NCBI GenBank assembly: GCA_966211245.1
Contig: CBIHND010000003.1
Location: forward strand, 62,001-126,000
Reading direction: 5' to 3'
Source of the DNA: Fluviicola sp966211245
Lineage (GTDB): Bacteria; Bacteroidota; Bacteroidia; Flavobacteriales_D; Crocinitomicaceae
Length of the DNA stretch: 64,000 nt
In this document: piece after piece, positions 8,756 through 17,788 of the stretch
Layout of the letters: each line of letters starts with the position of its first letter
How positions within the stretch are numbered: the stretch's first letter is position 1
Position numbers and translations under genes: made by a program
Notes under the pieces: model-generated
Databases searched by the model: none
Seen by the model: only the letters and a program-made list of their open reading frames with translations
What the model was told of the DNA's origin: nothing

Positions 8756-11700
8756 TTAATTTTTAACAATTCGTTGAGTTATTCGTCCCTTTTCAGTTGT
8801 AATCTCAAAGAAGTAGATTCCGGTCTCAACATCGTTCAACGAAACTTGTTCACCGGAAGTTATCGTTGAAGTTTGAATGAGCTTGCCTTGAGTACCGTAA
8901 ACGACGAGTTCGGCTTCGTTTCCATCGAAGGTGATTGTTACGAGATCATTAGTAGGATTGGGAAAGAGCCAGGCCGAAGTTTCTTCCAAATCATTGATTC
9001 CGGCACTGGATACGGTTCCATCTTCAAAATAGATGGCTTCGGTAACTGTAAAGTAATCGCCCAATGCCTTGTTTGGACAGAAGATACTTAGTTGCAAATA
9101 GTATACGCCGTTTCCATTGTTCAATACATATGTTGTTGTGTCGAAGTTCGAACCATTTGAATCCACAATGTTCCAGATCACATTCACGGTATTGCCGTTT
9201 GCCCAGATGGAATCAATGTAAGCAGTATCAATTCCATTGTAGTAGATGATACAGTCTTCCAAAGTTACCCCAAGTGAATCTTGAGCGAGTGAATCAAGGA
9301 AGGGATTATTGAATACGTAGTTCGAATCTACAGGTACAACAAATTGAGCGGTCAATGTGTCACCGCAGAAATTGACGATTTGTAAATCATGAATACCTGG
9401 ACATAAATCTGTGAATAAGGCAAATTCATTTGATGTCAGTCCCGAGGAGCTTCCGTCTACGATTAATTCAAAATCGGGTGTTCCGGTATAGTCAACAGTG
9501 AATGCTCCAACACATGTATTCGGATCAGAAGGGAGAGAGAATACATCTTCAATGTCAGTGGATTGATTGAGGATAGTAAGATCGAGGGTAATGATAGAAT
9601 CACAACCAGCATTGTTTTCGATAGTGCATGTATATATTCCCGAAACCGTATATGTGACATTATTAATCCATGTATAACTTTCACATTGGCTTAGGCTGAT
9701 GTTGGCGTATGTAGGTTCACATAGAATTGTGCGAAGCACTCCATTACGAGGTGTTCCATTGTATAAATTGAATGCTCCACCTATTATTATTTTACCAAAT
9801 TGCTGAATAGCAGTTGCGCTTATGTAGAAGTCTGACCCAGTTCCGGAACTGAACGAGTTGTCCAAAGAACCATTCGAATTGAGAAGAGATATGTTATTAC
9901 TTGTTTGGCCGTCGTAAGTATGATAATCTCCTGCAATGATGATCTTATCATTGGAAAGTATGGTTGTTGAACAAATTAGCCCATTTGCTCCGGAACCAGC
10001 CGAGAAAGAGCCGTCTACCGTACCATCGTCATTCAATAAAACAATTCTGTTGTTGTTCGTTGAGTTGAAAGTGGTAAAATTGCCGGCAACGAGAATTTTC
10101 CCATCAGATCTAACCGTGATTGCACGTACTTCTCCATCAGCCCCGGTACCAAGTGAAAATGAAGCATCTAAGGTTCCATTTGGATTTAATTGGGCAATCC
10201 TATTCATGGTTAAGCCATTTACCGTAGTAAAAGTCCCACCGATGAGAATTTTCCCATTGGACAGTTCTACTATTGATCTAACTTCCCCATTGGAAACAGT
10301 TGCACCGAAGGTATTGTCTAAAGACCCGTCAGGGTTTAGCCTCGCAATCCTAAGTTTGGAAACAGTATCGAACATGGTAAAAGTTCCTCCTATAAGTATT
10401 TTTCCATCAGAAAGAACACAAGTGGACCAAACCCGGTTGTTTCCTCCGTTTCCTGGGTTAAATGTTGTATCTATTGTCCCATCCGCATTTAAACGCGCAA
10501 TTCTGTTTCTTGAATAATAGTTAACACTTGAGAATTCACCACCGATAATTACTTTATTGTCTGCTTGGAGAGACGTGGACCAAATTATGTCATCTGCACC
10601 ACCATCTGGCACGAAGGTGGTGTCCAAAGATCCGTCGCTATTTAAACGCGCAATTCGCTTACGATTCACTTGATTGAACAACATAAAATCCCCGGCGATA
10701 ATCAATTTTCCATCTGGTTGAGTAGCAATGTCAAATACATCATTATCCGCTCCAGTACCAAAATAGAAAGAACTTAATACGTTTCCATCTGAGCCTAACA
10801 TTGCGCGACCTTGTCTGATCTGGCCACTTATAGTATTAAACCCACCACCAACAAAAATGTCTCCGTTGCTCAGTTGAATTACTGAGCAGATTTGACCACT
10901 TGCATTAGGCGAAAACGTATTGATTAAAGCTCCGTTCGTATTAATAACCGCAATTCTGTTTGCAGATGCCCCGTTAAATGAGGTAAAAGAACCTGCGATA
11001 ATCAAATTTCCATCAAGTTTCTGGGTTATAGAAAGCACGGAATAGTTACCGACTCCTGTTCCCGGATTGAATGTGGCATCTAAAGAACCATCGCTGTTTA
11101 ATCGAGTGATTCTATTTTTTGTTACAGAATTAAAAGTAGTAAACCAACCACCGACAATAATCTTACCGTCGGATTGGATAAATAAGCTTGAAACAATATC
11201 ATTTGCCCCTGAGCTTGGCGCAAAAGTACCGTCTATTGACCCGTTACTGTTTATGCGAGCTATTCGATTTCGAGACGTTCCATTATAACTTGTAAAATTA
11301 CCTCCTATAACAATTTTCCCGTTTGACTCAATTGCAAGTGTTTCAATAGTGTAATCGGCACCGGAACCTGGATTAAAAGTGTTGTCCAAAGAACCATTGG
11401 TATTCAGTCTTGCAATTCTAGTAATTGCAGTTCCATTGTAACTTGTAAAATTGCCGACGATGATAATCTTTCCATCAGATTGTATGAGCGCCTTTGTTAC
11501 CAACCCATTCGCTCCAGATCCTGTATTAAAGGTATTATCTACTGATCCATCAGTGTTTATCCTTACAATTCGGTTTTTTGGGCTTCCGTTGTAAGTTGTA
11601 AAATCTCCGGTTATGATTATTTTCTCATCTGTTTGTAGATTAACTGAATACACGAAACCGTCAGCTCCTGATCCAGGATTGAAGGAATAATCCAAATATC

Positions 11701-11938
11701 CATCTGGATTTATTCTGGCAATATTTTTCCGTGACACTCCCAAGTAGGTGTTAAATATTCCGCCAATAACAATTTTTCCATCTGATTGAACTGCTGAAGT
11801 GTTTGCCTGAACAAATTCGTTGTATGGTTCAGTATCTTCTATATTGAAAGTAGGGTCACTAGATCCTGGTTGAGAATAGACAGAAGTACAAAACAAAAAG
11901 GAAAGTAAGGTTGGTGCCAGGTGATTAAATAATCTCAT
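8756..11938 (-). CDS. T9SS-exported delta-60 repeat protein, 14 repeats (paralog C)
   Basis: 1060 residues: signal peptide (1-~22, ending CTSVYSQ), fourteen delta-60/DUF5122 repeats (residues ~40-735), one Cys module (CESYTWINNV...GCDSIITLDLTI, ~745-795), the shared five-Cys module (801-969) and a T9SS sorting domain (~983-1060, LFPNPTNDLV...RIVKN). Repeat 7 is the degenerate one (GRAMLGSDGNVLSSF), as in paralog A, and the sequence after it (GTGAD-DVF...IIAGDF..FN) matches paralog A closely, so both long proteins come from one 14-repeat ancestor. First gene of the minus-strand array. Surface or secreted propeller protein; ligand unknown. Confidence 0.93.
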   Translation of the reverse strand: MRLFNHLAPTLLSFLFCTSVYSQPGSSDPTFNIEDTEPYNEFVQANTSAVQSDGKIVIGGIFNTYLGVSRKNIARINPDGYLDYSFNPGSGADGFVYSVNLQTDEKIIITGDFTTYNGSPKNRIVRINTDGSVDNTFNTGSGANGLVTKALIQSDGKIIIVGNFTSYNGTAITRIARLNTNGSLDNTFNPGSGADYTIETLAIESNGKIVIGGNFTSYNGTSRNRIARINSNGSIDGTFAPSSGANDIVSSLFIQSDGKIIVGGWFTTFNSVTKNRITRLNSDGSLDATFNPGTGVGNYSVLSITQKLDGNLIIAGSFTSFNGASANRIAVINTNGALINTFSPNASGQICSVIQLSNGDIFVGGGFNTISGQIRQGRAMLGSDGNVLSSFYFGTGADNDVFDIATQPDGKLIIAGDFMLFNQVNRKRIARLNSDGSLDTTFVPDGGADDIIWSTSLQADNKVIIGGEFSSVNYYSRNRIARLNADGTIDTTFNPGNGGNNRVWSTCVLSDGKILIGGTFTMFDTVSKLRIARLNPDGSLDNTFGATVSNGEVRSIVELSNGKILIGGTFTTVNGLTMNRIAQLNPNGTLDASFSLGTGADGEVRAITVRSDGKILVAGNFTTFNSTNNNRIVLLNDDGTVDGSFSAGSGANGLICSTTILSNDKIIIAGDYHTYDGQTSNNISLLNSNGSLDNSFSSGTGSDFYISATAIQQFGKIIIGGAFNLYNGTPRNGVLRTILCEPTYANISLSQCESYTWINNVTYTVSGIYTCTIENNAGCDSIITLDLTILNQSTDIEDVFSLPSDPNTCVGAFTVDYTGTPDFELIVDGSSSGLTSNEFALFTDLCPGIHDLQIVNFCGDTLTAQFVVPVDSNYVFNNPFLDSLAQDSLGVTLEDCIIYYNGIDTAYIDSIWANGNTVNVIWNIVDSNGSNFDTTTYVLNNGNGVYYLQLSIFCPNKALGDYFTVTEAIYFEDGTVSSAGINDLEETSAWLFPNPTNDLVTITFDGNEAELVVYGTQGKLIQTSTITSGEQVSLNDVETGIYFFEITTEKGRITQRIVKN
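9032..9538 (-). repeat. Shared five-cysteine module, copy C
   Basis: Codes residues 801-969 of paralog C; see copies at 3330-3836 and 6846-7349. It differs from copy A at eight of the last ~104 residues by my alignment. Confidence 0.85.
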
Positions 11939-11960
11939 TATTTCTATGATTTAATTATCT

Positions 11961-11968
11961 CAAAATTA
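11961..11968 (-). promoter_or_regulatory. -7 box upstream of paralog C and the array
   Basis: Minus strand reads TAATTTTG, a full TAnnTTTG match, ending 22 bases before the ATG at 11938. No good -33 TTTG at 19-21 bases. Confidence 0.5.
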
Positions 11969-12081
11969 GTAAACAATAAGCGAACTTGTGATAGGATCAT
12001 CACAATGAAGGTGGTGGTAAATTTGATCATGTTATGTTTAAGAAAATACAGTCAAAGTTATACCATATTTTCTTTTCGCAC

Positions 12082-12126
12082 AAAAAAAATCCGCTTTCTC
12101 CCATTGTTCGGGATGAAAGCGGATTT
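12082..12126 (-). terminator. Intrinsic terminator of gcvP
   Basis: Inverted repeat aaatccgctttc/gaaagcggattt with an inner tccc/ggga pairing; on the minus strand the stem is followed by a run of eight Ts. It lies just after the gcvP stop at 12147. Confidence 0.9.
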
Positions 12127-12146
12127 CAAATTTATTCTCAGGAATA

Positions 12147-14978
12147 CTACGCCTCCACGTGCATATAACTCTCCACGCTCGGACAAGAACACACCAGGTT
12201 TCTGTCTCCAAACGCGTTGTCTACACGACGTACCGGCACCCAGTATTTCCACTCTTTCAGGTAAGCAACCGGGTAAGCAGCTTCTTGCGGAGTGTATGGG
12301 TAATTCCATTCTTTGTTGATGATACAGTCTGCAGTGTGCGGAGCGTTCTTCAACAAGTTGTTTTCTTTATCGGCTTTACCGTCTTCGATCGCTTTGATCT
12401 CTGAACGAATCTTGATCATCGCTTCAATGAAACGATCCAATTCTTCTTTGTCTTCGGATTCTGTTGGTTCAACCATCAAGGTTCCTGCAACCGGGAATGA
12501 TACCGTTGGTGCGTGGAAACCAAAGTCGATCAAACGCTTCGCCATGTCTGCTACCTCAACGTCTGCCGTTTTCTTGAACTCGCGACAATCCAAAATCATT
12601 TCGTGAGCAACGGTCCCGTTTACTCCGGTGTACAATACGTCGTAATGACCTTTCAATTTGCTCGCGATGTAGTTCGCATTCAAAATCGCTGCTTCGGTAG
12701 ACTGACGCAATCCTTCAGCACCCAACATCTTGATGTATCCGTAAGAGATCAGCAAAATCAACGCACTTCCGTACGGAGCTGCGGATACTGCATGAATTGG
12801 TGTGTTTCCTCCAGCTGCAACAACAGGGTTGCTCGGTAAGAACGGAGCCAAATGTGCTGCAACACCGATCGGTCCCATTCCAGGTCCACCACCTCCGTGA
12901 GGAATTGCAAATGTTTTGTGCAGGTTCAGGTGACAAACGTCGGCACCGATGTTACCCGGATTGGTCAAACCAACCTGAGCGTTCATGTTCGCACCGTCCA
13001 TGTATACTTGTCCACCATTTTCGTGGATGATAGAAGTAATCTCGCGAATGCCTTCTTCGTATACTCCGTGAGTCGATGGGTAAGTTACCATCAAACCTGC
13101 CAGTTCGTTCCCGATTTGATTTGCTACAGTGCGTAGCTCGTCGATATTGATGTTTCCGTTTTCATCGCATCCGGTAACAACCACTTCCATTCCTGCCATA
13201 ACAGCAGAAGCCGGGTTTGTTCCATGAGCAGATGAAGGAATGATCATTTTCGTACGTTGTTTGTCGCCGCGACTTTCGTGGTATGCTTTGATTACCATCA
13301 ATCCTGCGTATTCACCTTGTGCTCCGGAGTTCGGTTGAAGCGACATCGCAGCAAATCCTGTTGATTCACACAAGTCTTTCTCCAACTGACGGAACATCGC
13401 GTGGTAACCTGCAGCCTGCTCTACCGGAGCAAATGGGTGCATGTTTGCAAATTGTGGATTTGTGATCGGAATCAACTCAGAAGCCGCATTCAATTTCATG
13501 GTACATGATCCAAGTGGAATCATGGAGTGAACCAATGACAAGTCCTTGTTCTCCAAACGCTTCAGGTAACGCATCATTTTTGATTCTGAATGATGAACGT
13601 TGAAAGTTGGATGAGTGAATACTGCATCTGAACGCAATTCAGCTGCCGACATAGAAGGCGAAGCCGATGAAGCCGATGCACCGAAAATCGAAAGGATCGT
13701 TGCAACATCTTCAGTTGTGTGTGGCTCACCGAAGCTAATCGTTAACTCACTCGCGTTGATGATGCGGAAGTTCATTTCTTTCGCTTCAGCAGCAGCTTTG
13801 ATTTTCGCAGTATCGACTCCTTTTACCCAAATCGTATCGAAGAATTTATCCGATCCCAACTGGATTCCTGCAGCTTTCAATCCTGCAGCAGTTGAAGTTG
13901 CCAAACCGTTTACGTGTTCAGCAATTTCTTTCATGCCTGCCGGACCATGGTAAACAGCGTACATCGACGCCATTACAGCCAACAAAGCCTGAGCTGTACA
14001 AATATTTGAAGTTGCTTTATCGCGTTTGATGTGTTGCTCACGTGTTTGAAGCGCCATGCGTAGGGCCATGTTATCATCGGCATCTTTAGACACCCCGATA
14101 ATACGTCCTGGCATGTTACGCTTATATTCGTCTTTTGCAGCGAAAAATGCAGCGTGAGGACCACCATAACCCATCGGAACACCGAAGCGTTGTGAAGAAC
14201 CAAATACCACATCTGCTCCAAGAGATCCCGGAGACTTCAACAATACCAGTGAAAGGATGTCGGCAGCAACTGCTGTGCGCAATCCGTTGTTACGAGAAAT
14301 AAACCCGGCAACATCAGTAATGTGTCCGTTTGCATCCGGATATTGTAAAATGGCACCAAAGTAAGAACCGTCGTTTGTAAACGAAGTTTCATCACCTTCT
14401 ACCAATTCAATTCCAAGGTTCAACGCACGACCCAAAACAACTTCAATTGTTTGTGGGAAGGCATGTTTAGAAATGAAGAATTTATTTACGCCGTCCTTCA
14501 CTTCCTGACGGGAACGTGCATTCCAGAACATAATCATTGCTTCAGACGCTGCAGTTCCTTCATCCAGCAAAGAAGCGTTAGCAATTTCCATCCCGGTCAA
14601 TTCCATTATCATGGTTTGGAAGTTCAATAATGCCTCCAAACGTCCCTGAGAAATTTCAGCCTGGTAAGGCGTGTAAGCCGTATACCATCCCGGATTTTCC
14701 AAAACGTTGCGTAAAATCACAGAAGGAACAATGGTTTCATTGTATCCCAAACCGATAAACGATTTGTACACTTTGTTCTGCTTTCCGAGTGCTGTAATGT
14801 GTTGAAGGTACTCCTGCTCGCTAAGCGCAGCGTCAATGTTCAATTCTCCGGATAGCCTGATGTGAGATGGGATGGTTTTATCAACCAACTCCTGAACTGA
14901 TTTTACGCCAATTGCGGCGAGCATTTCTGATTTTTCTGTAGCGTTAGGTCCGATGTGACGGGATGAAAATGCACTCAT
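12147..14978 (-). CDS. gcvP: Glycine dehydrogenase (decarboxylating), P protein
   Basis: PLP-dependent P protein of the glycine cleavage system: decarboxylates glycine and passes the aminomethyl group to the lipoyl arm of the H protein, in the cytoplasm. The 943-residue product has the full-length fused form with both halves. The N-terminus SAFSSRHIGP is the normal family start, so I use the Met at 14978; an in-frame ATG four codons upstream (14990) is possible. The PLP lysine is K688 in HLNLHKTF, followed by the glycine-rich loop PHGGGGPGMGP. Other hallmarks are IPLGSCTMKLN and GFHAPTVSFPV. gcvT and gcvH are not in the window. A perfect -7 box lies at 15026-15033, and no glycine riboswitch is visible in the short leader. 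Confidence 0.97.
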   Translation of the reverse strand: MSAFSSRHIGPNATEKSEMLAAIGVKSVQELVDKTIPSHIRLSGELNIDAALSEQEYLQHITALGKQNKVYKSFIGLGYNETIVPSVILRNVLENPGWYTAYTPYQAEISQGRLEALLNFQTMIMELTGMEIANASLLDEGTAASEAMIMFWNARSRQEVKDGVNKFFISKHAFPQTIEVVLGRALNLGIELVEGDETSFTNDGSYFGAILQYPDANGHITDVAGFISRNNGLRTAVAADILSLVLLKSPGSLGADVVFGSSQRFGVPMGYGGPHAAFFAAKDEYKRNMPGRIIGVSKDADDNMALRMALQTREQHIKRDKATSNICTAQALLAVMASMYAVYHGPAGMKEIAEHVNGLATSTAAGLKAAGIQLGSDKFFDTIWVKGVDTAKIKAAAEAKEMNFRIINASELTISFGEPHTTEDVATILSIFGASASSASPSMSAAELRSDAVFTHPTFNVHHSESKMMRYLKRLENKDLSLVHSMIPLGSCTMKLNAASELIPITNPQFANMHPFAPVEQAAGYHAMFRQLEKDLCESTGFAAMSLQPNSGAQGEYAGLMVIKAYHESRGDKQRTKMIIPSSAHGTNPASAVMAGMEVVVTGCDENGNINIDELRTVANQIGNELAGLMVTYPSTHGVYEEGIREITSIIHENGGQVYMDGANMNAQVGLTNPGNIGADVCHLNLHKTFAIPHGGGGPGMGPIGVAAHLAPFLPSNPVVAAGGNTPIHAVSAAPYGSALILLISYGYIKMLGAEGLRQSTEAAILNANYIASKLKGHYDVLYTGVNGTVAHEMILDCREFKKTADVEVADMAKRLIDFGFHAPTVSFPVAGTLMVEPTESEDKEELDRFIEAMIKIRSEIKAIEDGKADKENNLLKNAPHTADCIINKEWNYPYTPQEAAYPVAYLKEWKYWVPVRRVDNAFGDRNLVCSCPSVESYMHVEA

Positions 14979-15001
14979 GTTAATTCGCAATTTTAGATCG
15001 A

Positions 15002-15018
15002 CTGCCTACCTCAGGCAG
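15002..15018. repeat. Small palindrome in the gcvP leader
   Basis: ctgcct (15002-15007) and aggcag (15013-15018) form a 6-bp hairpin with a 5-base loop, between the -7 box and the start codon of gcvP. There is no T-run, so it is not a terminator. Confidence 0.45.
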
Positions 15019-15025
15019 AGCGGTG

Positions 15026-15033
15026 CAAATATA
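15026..15033 (-). promoter_or_regulatory. -7 box of gcvP
   Basis: Minus strand reads TATATTTG, a full TAnnTTTG match, 47 bases before the chosen start. Transcription would begin just before the small palindrome. Confidence 0.5.
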
Positions 15034-15131
15034 CGAAATTTAGTAGTTGAATCAGTGCACATAAATCGATGTACATGCACGATTTGGGATTACAACTTAC
15101 AGATCAAAAAAATGTGCATATGCAACGTGTT

Positions 15132-15692
15132 TTAAAGTTCCAAACGTTGAACAATAAAAGGCGAAAGCAATGCCTTGCATTCCGCTAATTTTTCGTGAAT
15201 GAAACGGTAAACCTCGATGTCGGAAATATCCTCGTAGCGCGGAAAATAAGGTCCCATAATCATCTTCTCCGCTTTGCGTTGGAGGATTTCCTTTTCTGAA
15301 TCCCGCAACATTTTTGTCCATTTTTCGAAATCACCGGAATTCAGACAAAAAACCAGTTTTTCGTGTTCTACGAACTCATCGTGAATGTTGGTGTCGCCCG
15401 CTTTAACCAGTACGGGCTTTTCAAGTGTTTCGCCATATTCATAGAATACAATCGATGCATACCTGAAATAGTGTATTCTGGCTTCAATCGTATTTCTGGA
15501 ATTTTTCCACTTCGCTTTATACCAATCCAGTGGTGGCGGGAAAGGAAATTCATCCGAGTGGTACCGGGGAATGAAAAAGATATGAACATGTGTGTTCAGA
15601 ATGACTTGCACGATATTGCCCGAGTATTTTCCCAACTCCCAATTACCCCAAACGGTATCGACGCAGTAATTCTTCCCTCGTTTATCGTACAT
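15132..15692 (-). CDS. Hypothetical cytoplasmic protein
   Basis: 186 residues with no signal peptide, no membrane segment and no motif I recognise. It is rich in aromatic and charged residues (FIPRYHSDEFPFPPPLDWYKAKW; KMIMGPYFPRYED). Its ATG lies two bases after the stop of the lipoprotein gene at 15695, so the two are in one transcript and probably translated together. The only guess I can make is that the product works with that lipoprotein's operon; I give no function. Confidence 0.7.
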   Translation of the reverse strand: MYDKRGKNYCVDTVWGNWELGKYSGNIVQVILNTHVHIFFIPRYHSDEFPFPPPLDWYKAKWKNSRNTIEARIHYFRYASIVFYEYGETLEKPVLVKAGDTNIHDEFVEHEKLVFCLNSGDFEKWTKMLRDSEKEILQRKAEKMIMGPYFPRYEDISDIEVYRFIHEKLAECKALLSPFIVQRLEL

Positions 15693-15694
15693 GA

Positions 15695-15952
15695 TTATTC
15701 ACAAGTCGCCTTACGCTCAAGCATCTCTTCTCCGCTCATGGTCTGGAAATCCTTGCATTTCAACTCCTTCTCTTTTTTGAGCTCTTTCATTTTTTTTACA
15801 TCTGCCTCAGTTGGAGTTTTCGTCAGTAGTTTGTGACTTTCCTTGTTCAATTGGTCACCGGCAGAAATGCAATCACAGATAGCATCTTTTTCACCACAAG
15901 CAGAAAAAAGAAGCGCAACACCGAAAAAAGCGAAGAGGATAAATTGTTTCAT
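15695..15952 (-). CDS. Small lipoprotein, leaderless start
   Basis: 85 residues. I use the start at 15952 (MKQFILFAFFG), not the longer frame from 15979, because it gives a clean lipoprotein signal with Cys 19 in LLFSAC and because TACTTTTG lies exactly four bases before this ATG. The mature part has a CDC motif (AICDCISAG) and a lysine/glutamate-rich stretch (DVKKMKELKKEKELKCKDF) likely to be helical. Function unknown. It is first in a two-gene unit with the hypothetical gene at 15132. Confidence 0.75.
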   Translation of the reverse strand: MKQFILFAFFGVALLFSACGEKDAICDCISAGDQLNKESHKLLTKTPTEADVKKMKELKKEKELKCKDFQTMSGEEMLERKATCE

Positions 15953-15956
15953 GATC

Positions 15957-15964
15957 CAAAAGTA
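15957..15964 (-). promoter_or_regulatory. -7 box directly abutting the lipoprotein start (leaderless)
   Basis: Minus strand TACTTTTG, then gatc, then ATG at 15952. A TTTC sits 20 bases further upstream as a weak -33. Confidence 0.6.
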
Positions 15965-15969
15965 GAAAC

Positions 15970-17685
15970 TTAATGACACTTCGTGAAACGATTCAGAATA
16001 GATTCCTGGCCGTTTGTTAATCGAATGAGGTAGGAACCGTTTTCAAGAGTAGCAACAGGAATGGTAGCATTGTCAATTTTTCCCAAACCAACTTGATTTC
16101 CCTGCAAATCGTAAATCACATAGTTCTCAAAATCTCCATCTTTTAGGAAAAGTGTTTCAGTTGACGGATTCGGATACAGCACCATTGGATCTTTTTCAAC
16201 TTCTGAAAGCCCTTCGTACCATAATTCACTTGCCCCGATATCGATGATCATATCCCAAAAACGGTAAGCAGAATAAAAGTCCTGTTGACCGCATTCCGAA
16301 ATGGAAGAGCTTGGGTTTCCATGATCAACAGCTGGAGATTCCAGATTGAAACCCATGGAGAAGTAATCGTCATCAACTACAGTCTGACCCAGAGCAATTC
16401 CGAAAAGCGGGTCTGCGAACAACGAATGCTCGTCAAAGCCCTGTTGCTGAAATCCGGTCAAATCGTAAACACCATCCAGATCTTCAAACAATTCGGAGGG
16501 ATCGTGTGCGGTGTTGTAGTATAAATTGTAGTCAATCGTTACCCCGGCAATGGTATCCGAAATCACGATTGCCTTGCCTTGTTCATTCGTAAAAAAGATG
16601 TTGTTTTCTACATGGCCCTGCAACAGGTAGCTGAATAGCATGTCACCGTTACCATCGTACAACGAATCATTTCTGAACAAGGTGTTGTTGTAGATGTCAA
16701 CTCGTTCCACAGCTCCCGACAAACCTAAATGGTCATAACCTCCTGCCAGAATACCGGTATAGTCGTTATAGTAAACAATGTTGTTGCGGATCAACACGTC
16801 CGATGCCCATTTATTCGGGTGCTCACAACCGATTTCAATTCCGTAATTATTCTCATGCGAACTGTTTCGCTCAATCAGAATATTTCGTCCGCCGTCCACG
16901 TATATGCCTGCGCACGCCGCATAGGGCGAACGGCAATTGTACAATTTGTTTTCGCTTACCGTACCAAATCGCGCCTGATCAGTTAAAGGATCCGAACTTG
17001 TTCCTTCGTGACCAATTACAGCGATTCCGATATTCGTTACATTCCGTATTGTATTCTTACTGATTGTAAAGTCTCTTACATTTCCATTTACTGCTAACGC
17101 CTCGCTATAACCTAATCTGCAATCTTCTATGGTATTGGACATGACAACCAAATCTGAAATAGCCTGAACGGAATCCGTTCCCAGAACGATAATCGGTTGT
17201 GCGTTGGTGGTTTCATCAGCCGGATCATTCGGGTTATTCGAAAAGTGAATGTTCGAGAGATGGTTGAATGCAATCCAGAGGCCAACGCAATATCCACTTA
17301 CTGCTATCCCCTGTGCGTCGTTCATTATGTTGTTCTGAATGGTCAACGATGAAATCTGGATATACGACTGATCCGCAACGTTGATCATTGCCGTTTGATT
17401 CGTCAGGCCCGTACCGTCGAGTATAGCGCCGGATTGCCCGACAATTTCAATAGGATTATTGACCGTACCACTAACAGTGATGTTGATCTTTTCGTTGTAC
17501 GTTCCTGCAAGAATATAAAGCGCATCACCGGGTTGCAATTGATCTACGCTGTATTGGAGCGTTTGCCATGGTGTTCCTGAAGAGCCGTTATTCAAGTTGC
17601 TACCGCTTGGGGAAACGTAGTAATCATTAGCTAAACAAAACAGGCTTGTGTATAAAAAACCGAGGAAAAGAAGGAGAGTTTTCAT
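15970..17685 (-). CDS. T9SS-exported right-handed beta-helix protein
   Basis: 571 residues from the Met at 17685 (MKTLLLFLGF), which begins a signal peptide; the frame stays open to 17859 but that part overlaps the divergent aminotransferase and is not signal-like. After the signal comes a DUF1565-type opening (DYYVSPSGSN...PWQTLQYSVDQLQPGD.LYI..G.Y), then parallel beta-helix (PbH1) repeats with asparagine ladders (IQISSLTIQNNI, FTISKNTIRNV, ILIERNSSHENN, VLIRNNIVYYND, VDIYNNTLFRND). It ends in a T9SS sorting domain (~500-571: LYPNPSTETLFLKDGD...GSYLIRLTNGQ). Such proteins are usually polysaccharide lyases, hydrolases or carbohydrate binders; I see no catalytic signature, so the substrate is unknown. 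Confidence 0.9.
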   Translation of the reverse strand: MKTLLLFLGFLYTSLFCLANDYYVSPSGSNLNNGSSGTPWQTLQYSVDQLQPGDALYILAGTYNEKINITVSGTVNNPIEIVGQSGAILDGTGLTNQTAMINVADQSYIQISSLTIQNNIMNDAQGIAVSGYCVGLWIAFNHLSNIHFSNNPNDPADETTNAQPIIVLGTDSVQAISDLVVMSNTIEDCRLGYSEALAVNGNVRDFTISKNTIRNVTNIGIAVIGHEGTSSDPLTDQARFGTVSENKLYNCRSPYAACAGIYVDGGRNILIERNSSHENNYGIEIGCEHPNKWASDVLIRNNIVYYNDYTGILAGGYDHLGLSGAVERVDIYNNTLFRNDSLYDGNGDMLFSYLLQGHVENNIFFTNEQGKAIVISDTIAGVTIDYNLYYNTAHDPSELFEDLDGVYDLTGFQQQGFDEHSLFADPLFGIALGQTVVDDDYFSMGFNLESPAVDHGNPSSSISECGQQDFYSAYRFWDMIIDIGASELWYEGLSEVEKDPMVLYPNPSTETLFLKDGDFENYVIYDLQGNQVGLGKIDNATIPVATLENGSYLIRLTNGQESILNRFTKCH

Positions 17686-17760
17686 GTGGTATAAGTTTGT
17701 TTTAATAAAGTGACGTTTAAAACTCCGATGAGGTTGGAAAACGTACGTGGAATAAGCAGT

Positions 17761-17768
17761 TATCTTTG
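17761..17768 (+). promoter_or_regulatory. -7 box of the aminotransferase gene
   Basis: TATCTTTG, a full TAnnTTTG match, ending 20 bases before the ATG at 17789. Confidence 0.5.
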
Positions 17769-17788
17769 TGTGAGACGAATATACGACT

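Noticed and set aside
9936..10517. 193-codon frame antisense to the delta-60 repeats (also 4378-4728, 4882-5424)
   Set aside because: The repeats' regular codon pattern keeps the opposite strand open; the translated sequence is low-complexity Pro/Ser/Lys text.
12715..12936. Small frames antisense to gcvP, dxr, uvrC and others
   Set aside because: Frames antisense to conserved genes, with no start context, signal or family resemblance.
14991..15131. Glycine riboswitch upstream of gcvP
   Set aside because: The leader is too short after the -7 box and shows only a 6-bp palindrome, not tandem glycine aptamers.
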